Positions 8,692-17,589 of a stretch of 64,000 nt of DNA are shown piece by piece; the first letter of the stretch is position 1, and the number at the start of each line of letters is the position of its first letter. The stretch comes from Thermogutta sp039793925 (lineage in GTDB: Bacteria; Planctomycetota; Planctomycetia; Pirellulales; Thermoguttaceae). The translations under genes and the position numbers were made by a program. The notes beneath the pieces were generated by a model, which saw only the letters and a program-made list of their open reading frames with translations, did no database searches and had not been told where the DNA came from. Location: contig NZ_JBAMME010000240.1 in NCBI RefSeq assembly GCF_039793925.1, forward strand, positions 42,980-106,979. Reading direction: 5' to 3'.

Positions 8692-9843
8692 ATGCGTCGT
8701 ATCCGGAAGATTTTTCCCGCCCTTGTTTGGCTAGCTTGGGGAGTTTTTGCAGCCGTCGCTGTGGGTGAACCGTCACCGGCCGATTTTATTTCTCGCTTTG
8801 ATCGAGACAAGGACGGCAAACTCACTCGGGAAGAAGCGCCGCCACCGATTGCACAAAACTTTGCGCGAATCGACTCCAATAACGACGGCCTGGTGGATCC
8901 TGACGAGATTGCGGCGTTTCGCCAGCGTGTGGTCCAGGCTGCGCGAGTACAAAACCAACCTGGTCAACCTCCGCGAGTTCCTGATTCAATCGATGCCATC
9001 TGGGACATTCCCTATGCCCAAACCGACCATCCCAGACAGCGGCTCGACTTGCTCCTGCCCAAGAAGCGGGCAAGTGATAAGCCGCTTCCCGTGGTGGTGG
9101 CGATTCACGGCGGCGCCTGGATGGGCGGTGATAAGCGTCAGGTTGTTGGGTGGCTTATCCCATTTGTGGCCAGTGGGCAATATGCTGGGGTGTCTGTGGG
9201 TTATCGATTGAGCCAGGATGCCACCTGGCCGGCCCAAATTTATGACTGCAAGGCCGCTCTTCGGTGGATTCGGGGAAACGCCAAAAAGTACAACCTGGAT
9301 CGAGAGAAAATCGGAGTCATCGGATGGTCCGCAGGTGGACATCTTGTGGCCATGCTTGGAACCAGCGGCGGTGTGAAGGAACTGGAGGGGAATCTTGGAG
9401 AGTTTACCAGCGAGAGCAGCGGCGTCGCCTGCGTGGTGGATTTCTTCGGACCGACCGATTTTCTTACAATTGGCGACCATCCGAGTCAGATCAAGCACAA
9501 CGCCCCAGATTCGCCGGAAGCGCGCCTGATCGGTGGTGCCATTCCCGATAATCCTGACAAAGCCCGTCAGGCATCCCCCATCACGTTCGTGTCTGAGGAC
9601 GACCCGCCGTTCCTGTTGGTTCATGGGACCAAGGACCCTTTAGTGCCGCATCAGCAGTCCGTCATATTGCGGGATGCTCTGCGAAAAGCGGGTGTGCCCG
9701 CGTACCTGATCACTGTTGAAGATGGAGGTCATGGGGGCTTTAAGAATCCGGAAATAGAACGCATCGTGCATGCATTTTTCGATGCGCACCTGCGGGGAGT
9801 CCAACATGATTTTGAAGACAAGACATTACCCAACACGCCTTGA
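8692..9843 (+). CDS. Exported EF-hand/alpha-beta-hydrolase esterase (BD-FAE-like)
   Basis: The 383-residue protein starts at the ATG at 8692 after GGGAGG. A signal peptide covers residues 1-25. Two EF-hand loops follow (DRDKDGKLTREE at 37-48, DSNNDGLVDPDE at 61-72), suggesting calcium-dependent stability or attachment. The hydrolase domain has the oxyanion motif HGGAW (139-143), nucleophile elbow GWSAGG (Ser213), acid Asp315 in GTKDP and His347 in GGHGG. The fold is that of carboxylesterases grouped with feruloyl/acetyl-xylan esterases. The stop codon overlaps the start of the GH62-type gene (TGATG), so the two are probably co-translated. This supports a role in removing acyl groups from arabinoxylan. 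Confidence 0.88.
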   Translation: MRRIRKIFPALVWLAWGVFAAVAVGEPSPADFISRFDRDKDGKLTREEAPPPIAQNFARIDSNNDGLVDPDEIAAFRQRVVQAARVQNQPGQPPRVPDSIDAIWDIPYAQTDHPRQRLDLLLPKKRASDKPLPVVVAIHGGAWMGGDKRQVVGWLIPFVASGQYAGVSVGYRLSQDATWPAQIYDCKAALRWIRGNAKKYNLDREKIGVIGWSAGGHLVAMLGTSGGVKELEGNLGEFTSESSGVACVVDFFGPTDFLTIGDHPSQIKHNAPDSPEARLIGGAIPDNPDKARQASPITFVSEDDPPFLLVHGTKDPLVPHQQSVILRDALRKAGVPAYLITVEDGGHGGFKNPEIERIVHAFFDAHLRGVQHDFEDKTLPNTP

Positions 9844-10952
9844 TGAAAACGCACGCTGATGCTTCCGGGAGTCAGGTGATTATGAGAACGGCATCCTGTG
9901 CGTCGCAAATGGCGGTTTTTGTGATTGCGGGAGTTCTTCTTGGGGACTTTGCCAGAGCGGAGTCCCCAAGTGAAAAGCTATGGCCGTCAGCATTCGAAAC
10001 GGGTCGTTTTCACTGGGTTGTGGGATCGCCCATTGTGGCCGCGAGAGAAAGCACGCCCCAGATGACTTATTTTTCGATCAAGGATCCTTCGGTGGTACGC
10101 TTCGAGGATCGTTGGCATTTGTTCTGCACAGTGCGGGGCAGGCCGAGGACGCACCAGGTGGAGTATCTGGCTTTGCGGGACTGGCAGGACAAGCAACCTC
10201 GGCGGAAGTTTCTCGAAATCACAGACGGCTACTACTGTGCACCGCAGGTGTTCTATTTTCGGCCGCACAAGAAGTGGTACCTGATCTATCAAACTTCAGA
10301 CCCGAATCGCAAACCGGCGCTTCAGCCAGCGTTTTCCATAAACGAGCGGTTGGACGCCGTGGAGGGATGGACTCCACCAATTTTGCTCTTCCCGACCGGC
10401 CCGGAGGGCGTCCAACGGTGGATCGACTTTTGGGTCATCTGCGATGAGAAAAATGCCTACTTATTTTTCACGTCATTGGACGGGCAATTCTGGCGTTCCG
10501 AAACTTCACTGGGGGAATTTCCCCACGGGTGGAGCCAACCAAAAGTGGTACTTCGGGCGGATATTTTCGAAGCCGCGCATGTGTATCGTCTGAAGGGCTT
10601 GCCGCTCTACCTTGCGATCATCGAGGCCCAAAATGGTAGCCGCCGATACTATAAGGCCTATTTGGCTGATCGATTGGATGGTGAATGGCGTCCCCTGGCA
10701 GCCGAGCGTGAAAAGCCCTTCCTGGGACCGCAGAACGTGATGTTCCGCGGAGAGCACTGGTGCGACTCGTTTAGTCATGGCGAATTGATCCGCGAGGGGA
10801 TTGACGAGCGGATGGAAGTGAATCCCAATCGGCTGGAAATGCTGTTTCAGGGGGTGAGCGATGAGGAAATGCGAGGAAAGGTGTACGGGGAAATCCCCTG
10901 GCGACTAGGATTGGCGGTGCAGCAGTTGCCAGTGACTCGTGACAACCGCTGA
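9843..10952 (+). CDS. Exported GH62-like alpha-L-arabinofuranosidase
   Basis: The product resembles glycoside hydrolase family 62, five-bladed propeller enzymes that cut arabinose side chains from arabinoxylan. Characteristic blocks are IKDPSVVRFEDRWHLF (with the expected catalytic-base Asp), WVICDEKNAYLFFTSLDG, FEAAHVYRL, YLAIIEAQNG (with a candidate Glu), and CDSFSHGELI with VNPNRLEMLFQG near the end. A hydrophobic segment ending FARAES is the signal peptide. The ATG at 9843 overlaps the previous stop. An ATG at 9882 would give a more ordinary signal peptide and is an alternative start. It lies between two esterase genes of the same strand. The family is recognised from memory of motifs, so a distant relative with another glycan substrate remains possible. 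Confidence 0.8.
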   Translation: MKTHADASGSQVIMRTASCASQMAVFVIAGVLLGDFARAESPSEKLWPSAFETGRFHWVVGSPIVAARESTPQMTYFSIKDPSVVRFEDRWHLFCTVRGRPRTHQVEYLALRDWQDKQPRRKFLEITDGYYCAPQVFYFRPHKKWYLIYQTSDPNRKPALQPAFSINERLDAVEGWTPPILLFPTGPEGVQRWIDFWVICDEKNAYLFFTSLDGQFWRSETSLGEFPHGWSQPKVVLRADIFEAAHVYRLKGLPLYLAIIEAQNGSRRYYKAYLADRLDGEWRPLAAEREKPFLGPQNVMFRGEHWCDSFSHGELIREGIDERMEVNPNRLEMLFQGVSDEEMRGKVYGEIPWRLGLAVQQLPVTRDNR

Positions 10953-11076
10953 TTAGGAAAAAGGTACCTAGTCATAGCAATGAACATCGCAGTTCTACAA
11001 TTCTGTAGTATGTCTTCACCTGAGTTGAGCACTTATTTAGTGCCTGTTTGTCATAGGCGTGGGAGGCGAGCCAACA

Positions 11077-12006
11077 ATGCGCAACCAAATGACCTTTGCC
11101 GTTATTTTGGTCTTCTGTGTGTTGATTCCCGGCAGCGCCTCGTCGGCGGAAATGGGACGGCTGCGCTATCCACCGGAAATGCCGGGTGCAGAGGCCAAGG
11201 TTTACAAAAAAGTTAATAATGTCGAGTTGAAGCTCTACATCTACAAGCCTGCGGACTGGAAACCCACTGACCGTCGCTCAGCCATTGTGTTCTTTTTTGG
11301 GGGCGGCTGGCAGAGTGGAAGCCCCGCACAATTTCGCCCGCAATGTGAGTATTTTGCGTCCCGGGGTATGGTAGCCATGGCTGCCGACTATCGCGTGGGC
11401 AGTCGCCATAACGCGAAGGTGGCGGACTGCGTGGCAGACGCCAAATCTGCGATTCGGTGGGTCCGGCAGCACGCCGCCGAGTTGGGGGTGGACTCGCAGA
11501 AGATCGTGGCTTCCGGAGGATCTGCCGGAGGACATCTGGCGGCGTGTACGGTTATGGTTCCGGATCTGGAAGCTCCTGACGAGGATCACACGATAAGCTC
11601 ACAGGCCAATGCCGCGATCTTGTTCAATCCGGTGCTGATTCTCAGTCGAGAAGGTTTGTCGGACCGTGTGCCGCGCCAGGATTTGGAGGAACGACTGCGG
11701 GAAAGGTTCGGTACTGAGCCCAAAGCTGTGTCACCCTATCATCACATCCATCCGGGCCTGCCTCCCATGATCATTTTCCATGGAACTGCTGACACCACTG
11801 TTCCATTCGAGACCATCCGGCTTTTTGCGGAGGCCATGAAAAAGGCAGGCAATCGATGCGAGCTGGTGCCGTTCGAGGGGGCCGGCCATGGGTTCTTTAA
11901 TTTCGGACGGGGTGACAACTCGGCCTATCAGAAAACACTGGAACTGGCAGATAAATTCCTGGTGGAGATTGGTTTCCTAGCTCCGAAGAGGCAGTCTGAA
12001 CCGTAG
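11077..12006 (+). CDS. Exported alpha/beta-hydrolase, esterase/lipase type
   Basis: The 309-residue protein starts at 11077 behind GGGAGG. The signal peptide ends near SASSAEM. The hydrolase core has FFGGGWQSG in place of the usual HGGGW, so the first residue of the oxyanion motif is changed. The nucleophile motif is GGSAGGH, the acid lies in HGTADTTVP and the histidine in GAGHGFF. It is a second secreted esterase of the same superfamily as the one at 8692 but without EF-hands. A role in deacylating plant or algal polysaccharide is inferred from the GH62-like neighbour. The 124-base gap before it may hold its own promoter. Confidence 0.83.
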   Translation: MRNQMTFAVILVFCVLIPGSASSAEMGRLRYPPEMPGAEAKVYKKVNNVELKLYIYKPADWKPTDRRSAIVFFFGGGWQSGSPAQFRPQCEYFASRGMVAMAADYRVGSRHNAKVADCVADAKSAIRWVRQHAAELGVDSQKIVASGGSAGGHLAACTVMVPDLEAPDEDHTISSQANAAILFNPVLILSREGLSDRVPRQDLEERLRERFGTEPKAVSPYHHIHPGLPPMIIFHGTADTTVPFETIRLFAEAMKKAGNRCELVPFEGAGHGFFNFGRGDNSAYQKTLELADKFLVEIGFLAPKRQSEP

Positions 12007-12078
12007 TCCGCTATCCTGATGACCGGCCTGGGTCAGATCCTCAGTCAAGCCGGGAACTCTCGGCATGGGAGGAAAGAC

Positions 12079-13482
12079 GTGAAGAAACTGGTGCTTGGCG
12101 TCTTTGTGGCAGTTTTCGGGGCTACCGGAGCGGCTGCGGAATCCCCATCTGGAGTGCCGGCATGTCTTCCGTGTCAGAATCTGGTGGTCAATTCCGGTTT
12201 TACCGGATGGAGTGAGAAAGGACCGCCGCACTGGGAGGTTTGGGAGCCGAGTCTGCCTGGCACAGCTTGCCGATTTCGCCCGGACAGCGATGGTGTTCTG
12301 GTTGATGCGCCAGAGCGGCCATTCGCGGTGGGCGGTTTGAAACAGGTGATCTCCGGAATCGAAGCCGGTCAGTATTACGCGGTGGAGGCTACTGGCCAGA
12401 TCCGTCGTTGTGAAGCACCTTGGCAAATTGTGCTGGTGAGGGTGACCTTCACAAAGAAAGGCCAACCGACCCATCCAGCTGGCTGGCTGGTTGCCGGTCC
12501 TTTTTTAACGCCTCTGGGAGCTGCATCCGGTAGCTGGCGGTTTCGGTTTGCGGATGTCTTGGAAGCGGATGGAGGGGCGGACGGAGCGGTCATCTCTCTG
12601 GATGTCAAATGGCCGCGGGGAGCCGAGGTCCTTTGGCAAAGCGTGACCATGCGCCCTACCGCCCCGCCGCCTCCGCGCAAAGTGAAGGTGGGGACGGTCT
12701 ATCTCCGTCCCCGCAGCAGCACGCCGGAGAAAAACCTCGATCTGTTCTGCGCCCAGCTGGATGAAGCGGGAAAACTGGGGCTGGATATCGTATGCCTGGG
12801 GGAAGCGATCACGCTGGTGGGCACCAGTAAGTCGGCCGCCGATGTGCTTGAGCCTATCCCGGGGCCGTCCACTCAACGGTTGGGGGAAGCTGCCCGGCGG
12901 AACCATCTTTGGGTTGTGGCGGGGCTGTACGAGATCGACGGCCAAACGCCGTACAATACGGCCGTCCTCATTAACAGGCAGGGAGAGGTGGTGGGCAAGT
13001 ACCGCAAGGTTCATCTGCCCCGTGAGGAATGGACGAAAGGTTTTACGCCGGGGATGGATTATCCCGTCTTCGACACGGAATTCGGCAGGATTGCCATCCA
13101 GATCTGTTACGACTGGTTCTTTCCTGAGGTGGCCACAATTTGGCGGTTGAAGGGGGCCGAAATCGTCTTCGCGCCCACCTGGGGTACGACTTTCCCCGAC
13201 CAGGATGGCCGTGCCGAGGGAGAAACCGTATTTCGTGTTCGAGCACGGGACGCGGGTGTCTATCTGGTACCATCGGTCTATGATGGCAATAGCATGATCA
13301 TTGATCCAATGGGACGTATCCTCGCCTCCAGCGCCGGCAAAGAGGGGTTGGTCTGGGCAGAAATCGACCTGAACAAACGGGAAAGGCTGCCCTGGGTGGG
13401 ATGGTGGCGAAGTATCGGGCCACGCCATCGCGTCATTCCGAGTTATGGTCCATTACTGGATCGGGGCGAAGTCTCACCGTGA
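12079..13482 (+). CDS. Exported carbon-nitrogen hydrolase (nitrilase superfamily)
   Basis: A GTG start at 12079 is chosen because GGGAGG lies 6 bases upstream and the resulting N-terminus is a clean signal peptide ending GAAAES. Residues about 30-195 form a beta-rich domain (opening NLVVNSGFTGWSEKGPPHWEVW) like a carbohydrate-binding or galactose-binding jelly roll. The nitrilase domain begins near residue 205 with the complete triad Glu242 (LGEAI), Lys310 (YRKVHL) and Cys343 (ICYDWFFPE). Such enzymes cleave amides or nitriles and are normally cytoplasmic, so export is unusual. The substrate cannot be told from sequence. It is the last gene of the hydrolase run before the M28 peptidase. Confidence 0.87.
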   Translation: MKKLVLGVFVAVFGATGAAAESPSGVPACLPCQNLVVNSGFTGWSEKGPPHWEVWEPSLPGTACRFRPDSDGVLVDAPERPFAVGGLKQVISGIEAGQYYAVEATGQIRRCEAPWQIVLVRVTFTKKGQPTHPAGWLVAGPFLTPLGAASGSWRFRFADVLEADGGADGAVISLDVKWPRGAEVLWQSVTMRPTAPPPPRKVKVGTVYLRPRSSTPEKNLDLFCAQLDEAGKLGLDIVCLGEAITLVGTSKSAADVLEPIPGPSTQRLGEAARRNHLWVVAGLYEIDGQTPYNTAVLINRQGEVVGKYRKVHLPREEWTKGFTPGMDYPVFDTEFGRIAIQICYDWFFPEVATIWRLKGAEIVFAPTWGTTFPDQDGRAEGETVFRVRARDAGVYLVPSVYDGNSMIIDPMGRILASSAGKEGLVWAEIDLNKRERLPWVGWWRSIGPRHRVIPSYGPLLDRGEVSP

Positions 13483-13593
13483 AAGCCAGGCCACACGCCA
13501 ATCGCCGTCATCTCTATAATGAAGGCTGACCGGGCTTCGGTTCGTGGTGGCTGATGGCATCCGTTTTTAGTTTGAGATTCCGGGTAGAATGCT

Positions 13594-15321
13594 ATGATTC
13601 ATTTTTCCAGAATTGGCACGAGAGAATGCTTGCGGTTTTGGTGCCTTCTTCTCCTCTTTGCGTTTGGCATCTCGGCAGGTGGAATAGTTCAGGGCAGTGG
13701 GGCGCACGATGCGGGATTCGTCGCCTCGTTGCACTCCATCACCCGGGATGAATTGCTCACTCATGAGGCAATCCTGGCCAGCGATGAGCTGGAGGGGCGA
13801 GAGGCGGGAACACCGGGCAATGAGATGGCGGCCCAGTACATCGTCTCGGCGCTGGAACATTATGGGCTGCGGCCTGCCGGTACCGAAGGCTTCTATCAGC
13901 CGTTTGGTGACGGGTTTCATAACGTGATCGGGGAGCTGCCTGGAAGCGATCCGTCGCGACGAAGTGAGTACATCATTTTAGGTGCGCACTATGACCACGT
14001 GGGCTACGGAACGCGGCGAAACGTGCGGGACCAGCCGGGGCAGGTCCATAACGGGGCTGATGATAACGCAAGTGGGACGTGTGCGCTCCTGGAAATCGCG
14101 CAAGCGTGCACCCTTCTTCCACAATCTCCGCGACGTTCGCTCCTGTTTGTGTTCTTCGACGCGGAAGAGAAAGGCTTGCTGGGGTCCAAACACTGGGTGG
14201 CCCATCCTACCCGGCCTCTCGAGCAGCTCAAACTGATGGTGAACATGGACATGATCGGACGCCTGCGGATGGATCGCGTGGAGGTATATGGGTGGCGCAG
14301 TGCGCCGGGATTGCGTCCGATTGTAAGCCGTGCCAACCGCGCGTATGGCTTCGATCTTGAGTTTTCCTGGATGAACCGTTCCGATTCCGATCATGCGCCC
14401 TTTTTCTGGCGGTCAATTCCCGTGCTCCTTTTTCACACCGGTCTGCACGAGGATTATCACAAGGCGAGTGATGACGTGGATAAGCTCAATTTGGAGGGCA
14501 TGGAGCGCATTGCACGGTGGGTGTTCCAGATGACCTACGACCTGGCGAATGCGGACAACCTGCCGTGTTTTCGCTCTGGGGTTACCGAAGAGTCCGAAAC
14601 GAGGCGCCGTGAGATTTTGGAATCTCCACCCAACTGGCGGAATCGCTTAGGCCTCTCTGTGGAACGCTATCCCTTGCCGGGCAACGATGTAACGCCGGTA
14701 GTCCTGCGGGTGTCGAAGGTTTTGTTCGATAGCCCCGCGGCAAAAGCTGGAATTGAGCCGGGGGATTGGATTCTGGCGGTCAACGGGCAACCGATCACAG
14801 AGGTGGAGGATTTTCTCACTGCCACGCTGCTGACTTCCCACCGGGAAATTCGTCTAACTCTGCGATCGCATCACGGGGAAGATCCACCCATTGAGAAAAC
14901 GGTAACCGTGGAAGGGCCACCAATCAAACTGGGCGTGCAGTGGATGAAGGACGAGGCGGTGCCTAACGCGGTCATGATTACCCATGTCCTCAAAGGTACC
15001 CCCGCCGATTGGGCGGGATTGGAGCCGGGCGACTATATTTACAGTGTCAACGGGGATCCTGTTGACCCGGATCGATTCGAAGAAATGATTCAGGAAGCCA
15101 CGCTCTCGATGACGCTGGAGGTCGAGCATCGAGGGAGAATTCGAGTTATTCAAGTGCCGCCTGCGGGTGCCAAGACGACCTCCTTGATGCCAGGTCTGGA
15201 TCACGTGTTGGGTGTTCGGGCAACAGAAACAGCAATCAGCAATTTCTATCCGGGAAAGCGCGCTAGCCAATTCACGACTCTTTATTGCGATGGGACGAGC
15301 AACGTTGCTCTGAGTCCCTGA
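13594..15321 (+). CDS. Exported M28 metallopeptidase with C-terminal PDZ domains
   Basis: The 575-residue protein has a signal peptide ending near residue 36. The M28 domain carries the zinc ligands and catalytic residues in order: His132 (GAHYDHVG), Asp156 (NGADDNASG), the Glu pair 191-192 (DAEEKGLLGS), Asp219 (NMDMIG) and a late His in FHTGLHEDYHKASD. It should act as a two-zinc aminopeptidase outside the cytoplasm. After about residue 350 come two PDZ-like modules, each with a typical SPAAKAGIEPGDWIL or GTPADWAGLEPGDYI segment, which would bind peptide C-termini. The last 50 residues match nothing known to me. The ribosome binding site is weak. Confidence 0.88.
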   Translation: MIHFSRIGTRECLRFWCLLLLFAFGISAGGIVQGSGAHDAGFVASLHSITRDELLTHEAILASDELEGREAGTPGNEMAAQYIVSALEHYGLRPAGTEGFYQPFGDGFHNVIGELPGSDPSRRSEYIILGAHYDHVGYGTRRNVRDQPGQVHNGADDNASGTCALLEIAQACTLLPQSPRRSLLFVFFDAEEKGLLGSKHWVAHPTRPLEQLKLMVNMDMIGRLRMDRVEVYGWRSAPGLRPIVSRANRAYGFDLEFSWMNRSDSDHAPFFWRSIPVLLFHTGLHEDYHKASDDVDKLNLEGMERIARWVFQMTYDLANADNLPCFRSGVTEESETRRREILESPPNWRNRLGLSVERYPLPGNDVTPVVLRVSKVLFDSPAAKAGIEPGDWILAVNGQPITEVEDFLTATLLTSHREIRLTLRSHHGEDPPIEKTVTVEGPPIKLGVQWMKDEAVPNAVMITHVLKGTPADWAGLEPGDYIYSVNGDPVDPDRFEEMIQEATLSMTLEVEHRGRIRVIQVPPAGAKTTSLMPGLDHVLGVRATETAISNFYPGKRASQFTTLYCDGTSNVALSP

Positions 15322-15790
15322 TCTTGCGCCGGTTGAGGTTTGTCGTCCCGGTGGTTCCAGGGCCGGTTGCAGAGCGGAAAAAAGTGGTCTTACTGGTTTG
15401 TTTGATAAAACCGGTTTATCCCGAGTGCGCAGCAGCAAGTTCAGAACGTCCATCAGGTTGCCGCTCGGTGCGCTGTCCGAAAAAGCCCGGTCTTTGTGCT
15501 TTCCTCTTCAGTTGGCGATATGACTCGTACAAGGCTCACCGCCGTGATGTCCGTGCCGGGCGGTATTCTTCGAGACTTGTTGAAGGTCAATAAGTGCACA
15601 CGCCGAGAGGTGAACTAGCGAGGATTGTCGGCACCACCGGGTAAGTGGTGGGGCAGTGTCAAAATTTGCCGCCGTGGGATGCCGGATGACCAGGAGCGCC
15701 AGCATCCCTGGGCGGGTAGTGCGTGTCGAAGTGCGGCGAGCGTCATCGCTGGAGTGATTGATGGTTGTGCGAATTCTTGGATGAAATCCC
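15322..15790. other. Intergenic region without a supported gene
   Basis: About 470 bases. Short frames here have no ribosome binding site and overlap on both strands. A CACCAC...GTGGTG stem-loop lies near 15633-15652 but has no T-run, so I do not call it a terminator. Confidence 0.4.
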
Positions 15791-17413
15791 ATGGTGCGGC
15801 CCCCGCTCTCCTCCGATTTGCGTGATTCAGACCGGTGGCAGGAAGGGGTGCCTTCACAAAATTCGTCGGAGGAATATTCCTCGGGAGACTTGTGGTTTCC
15901 CACTTTCGCTGATCTGTTCCCCAAAAAAAATCCATCTTGGAGTGTGGTGGCCATGGGAGCGGGGCTCACGGGGCTTCTTGTGGCTGCTTACCGGGGATTG
16001 GGATGTTCCCAACCACTTTGGATTTCGCAGCCCTTACCGGCGTTTGGGCTGGAAGGACCAGGGAATCTTGCCAGTTGGGTTTCCACGCTGGTCCTCACAT
16101 GGACGGCGGTGGCCAGTTTGCTCATTTGGTGGACCCTTCATGCCAGTGAAACACCCCGGGGAGGGAGCTGGCTGCTCGCGGCTGTCTGGTGGTTCTATCT
16201 TGGACTAGACGAGTCGGCGGGCATTCATCTAACTGTTGGACCTATTCTCCATGAACTGTTTGGAGTGAATAACCCCGCATCCCCGTGGTGGTGGGTCGTT
16301 CCGTACTGTTTCGTCTTCTGTGCCCTTTTGACCCGTTTGACGATGGATTTGCGATACTCCGGGTGGGCTAGTTTCTGGATGACACTTGCGGTGGCGCTGT
16401 ACGGCTGCTCGGGGCTCATTCAAACGGGGCTCATTCCCGATAATGCGGTCCCTGTCGAGGGAGTCATTGCTGAAGAAGTGGGGGAGTTGCTGGGACACTG
16501 GTGCCTGCTGTTGGCCGTGCTGAGCTTCGGCCGAGACACATTGTGCCGCATCCTCGAGGAATGCAATGACGTCGATCAAATCAGTGATTCCATTGATGAA
16601 GCCCCCCGTGACGAATCGCCGGAGGCCGCTGTGAGTGTTGCTCGAAGCCCTCAAAGCCTGCCGGGAGCCGACAACAGAACGCCGTCGGATTACCTAATCA
16701 TCCATCCCCCTCACGGTCAGGGGCCACCTGTTGCAGTACCTCGAGAAGTGAAACGAGTCACGCGGAGAAGAGCTCGAACAACCAGCTCCTGTTCCGGCCG
16801 TCGATCCGATCTGGACCTGCCGCGGCCATTAGCGGGACCGCTTCCGCGATCCTCGCCGAGCAGCCGCACCTCGCCTGCCGAAGTGTCACCTTCTCCGCCG
16901 ACGCAATTCCAATCTGGGGATGCTTCAGACCCACGCGCGGCGATGCCTTCCACGATATCCCCAGGTTCGACCAATGGCCCGATGAATGCCTTTCTGGCCG
17001 GGATGGCGTATGCAGAAGCACGGCAGGCAGGAGTGGTGACTCCTTCACCGACCGGCTCGACTCTGCCGAACACAACCGCTACGGTGGCACAGAAACGCCC
17101 CGGCCAGGTTGATGCCCGAGCAATTTCAGCGTCCGGACCCCTTGGCGGGGGTGCACCGTCCGTTTCGTCCCCGATTATGGGGAAGGCCGCTCATCAAACA
17201 TACTCGCAGCCGATTGACCCCGCATCATCGTCCGGCAGTGGCACGAGTACATCCCCGACGAGCCAGGGCATGACGGGCCAATCGGGTTCCCGAGAAACTT
17301 CGGGTACGTCGACTTCTGTGCCCCAACTGCCAGCCCGACGGTTGACAAAGGAAGAAAAAAAGCGACTGAAGCAACTCTACAAGCAAAAGATGGCCCAAAT
17401 CGAAGGCGATTAA
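15791..17413 (+). CDS. Polytopic membrane protein with long disordered cytoplasmic tail
   Basis: I do not recognise the family. Residues about 50-255 contain around six hydrophobic segments (for example VVAMGAGLTGLLVAAY, VVPYCFVFCALL and the last near GHWCLLLAVLSF), with conserved-looking acidic loops (YLGLDESAGIH, AEEVGELLGH). Residues 260-520 are a low-complexity tract rich in Pro, Ser, Thr and Gly. The end is a charged helix (KEEKKRLKQLYKQKMAQIEGD). The total is 540 residues. The acidic motifs inside the membrane region resemble those of heme- or metal-binding transporters only loosely. It precedes the glycosyltransferase gene on the same strand with a 176-base gap. Confidence 0.75.
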   Translation: MVRPPLSSDLRDSDRWQEGVPSQNSSEEYSSGDLWFPTFADLFPKKNPSWSVVAMGAGLTGLLVAAYRGLGCSQPLWISQPLPAFGLEGPGNLASWVSTLVLTWTAVASLLIWWTLHASETPRGGSWLLAAVWWFYLGLDESAGIHLTVGPILHELFGVNNPASPWWWVVPYCFVFCALLTRLTMDLRYSGWASFWMTLAVALYGCSGLIQTGLIPDNAVPVEGVIAEEVGELLGHWCLLLAVLSFGRDTLCRILEECNDVDQISDSIDEAPRDESPEAAVSVARSPQSLPGADNRTPSDYLIIHPPHGQGPPVAVPREVKRVTRRRARTTSSCSGRRSDLDLPRPLAGPLPRSSPSSRTSPAEVSPSPPTQFQSGDASDPRAAMPSTISPGSTNGPMNAFLAGMAYAEARQAGVVTPSPTGSTLPNTTATVAQKRPGQVDARAISASGPLGGGAPSVSSPIMGKAAHQTYSQPIDPASSSGSGTSTSPTSQGMTGQSGSRETSGTSTSVPQLPARRLTKEEKKRLKQLYKQKMAQIEGD

Positions 17414-17589
17414 ATCTGCTACTTTGTGCAACTGTCCTAAGTCTCGTCTTTTATGCGGATTGCGTGGATAGTTTTTGCCTTGTGGGGTTTCCAAAAAGGG
17501 GCTAGAATTGCCTCCAATGTTAGTTTTTTTGCAAAACGGTGCTCTGGTAGCACTGGGTGTGATTATCTGCACATGCCACGGAGGGTGGA

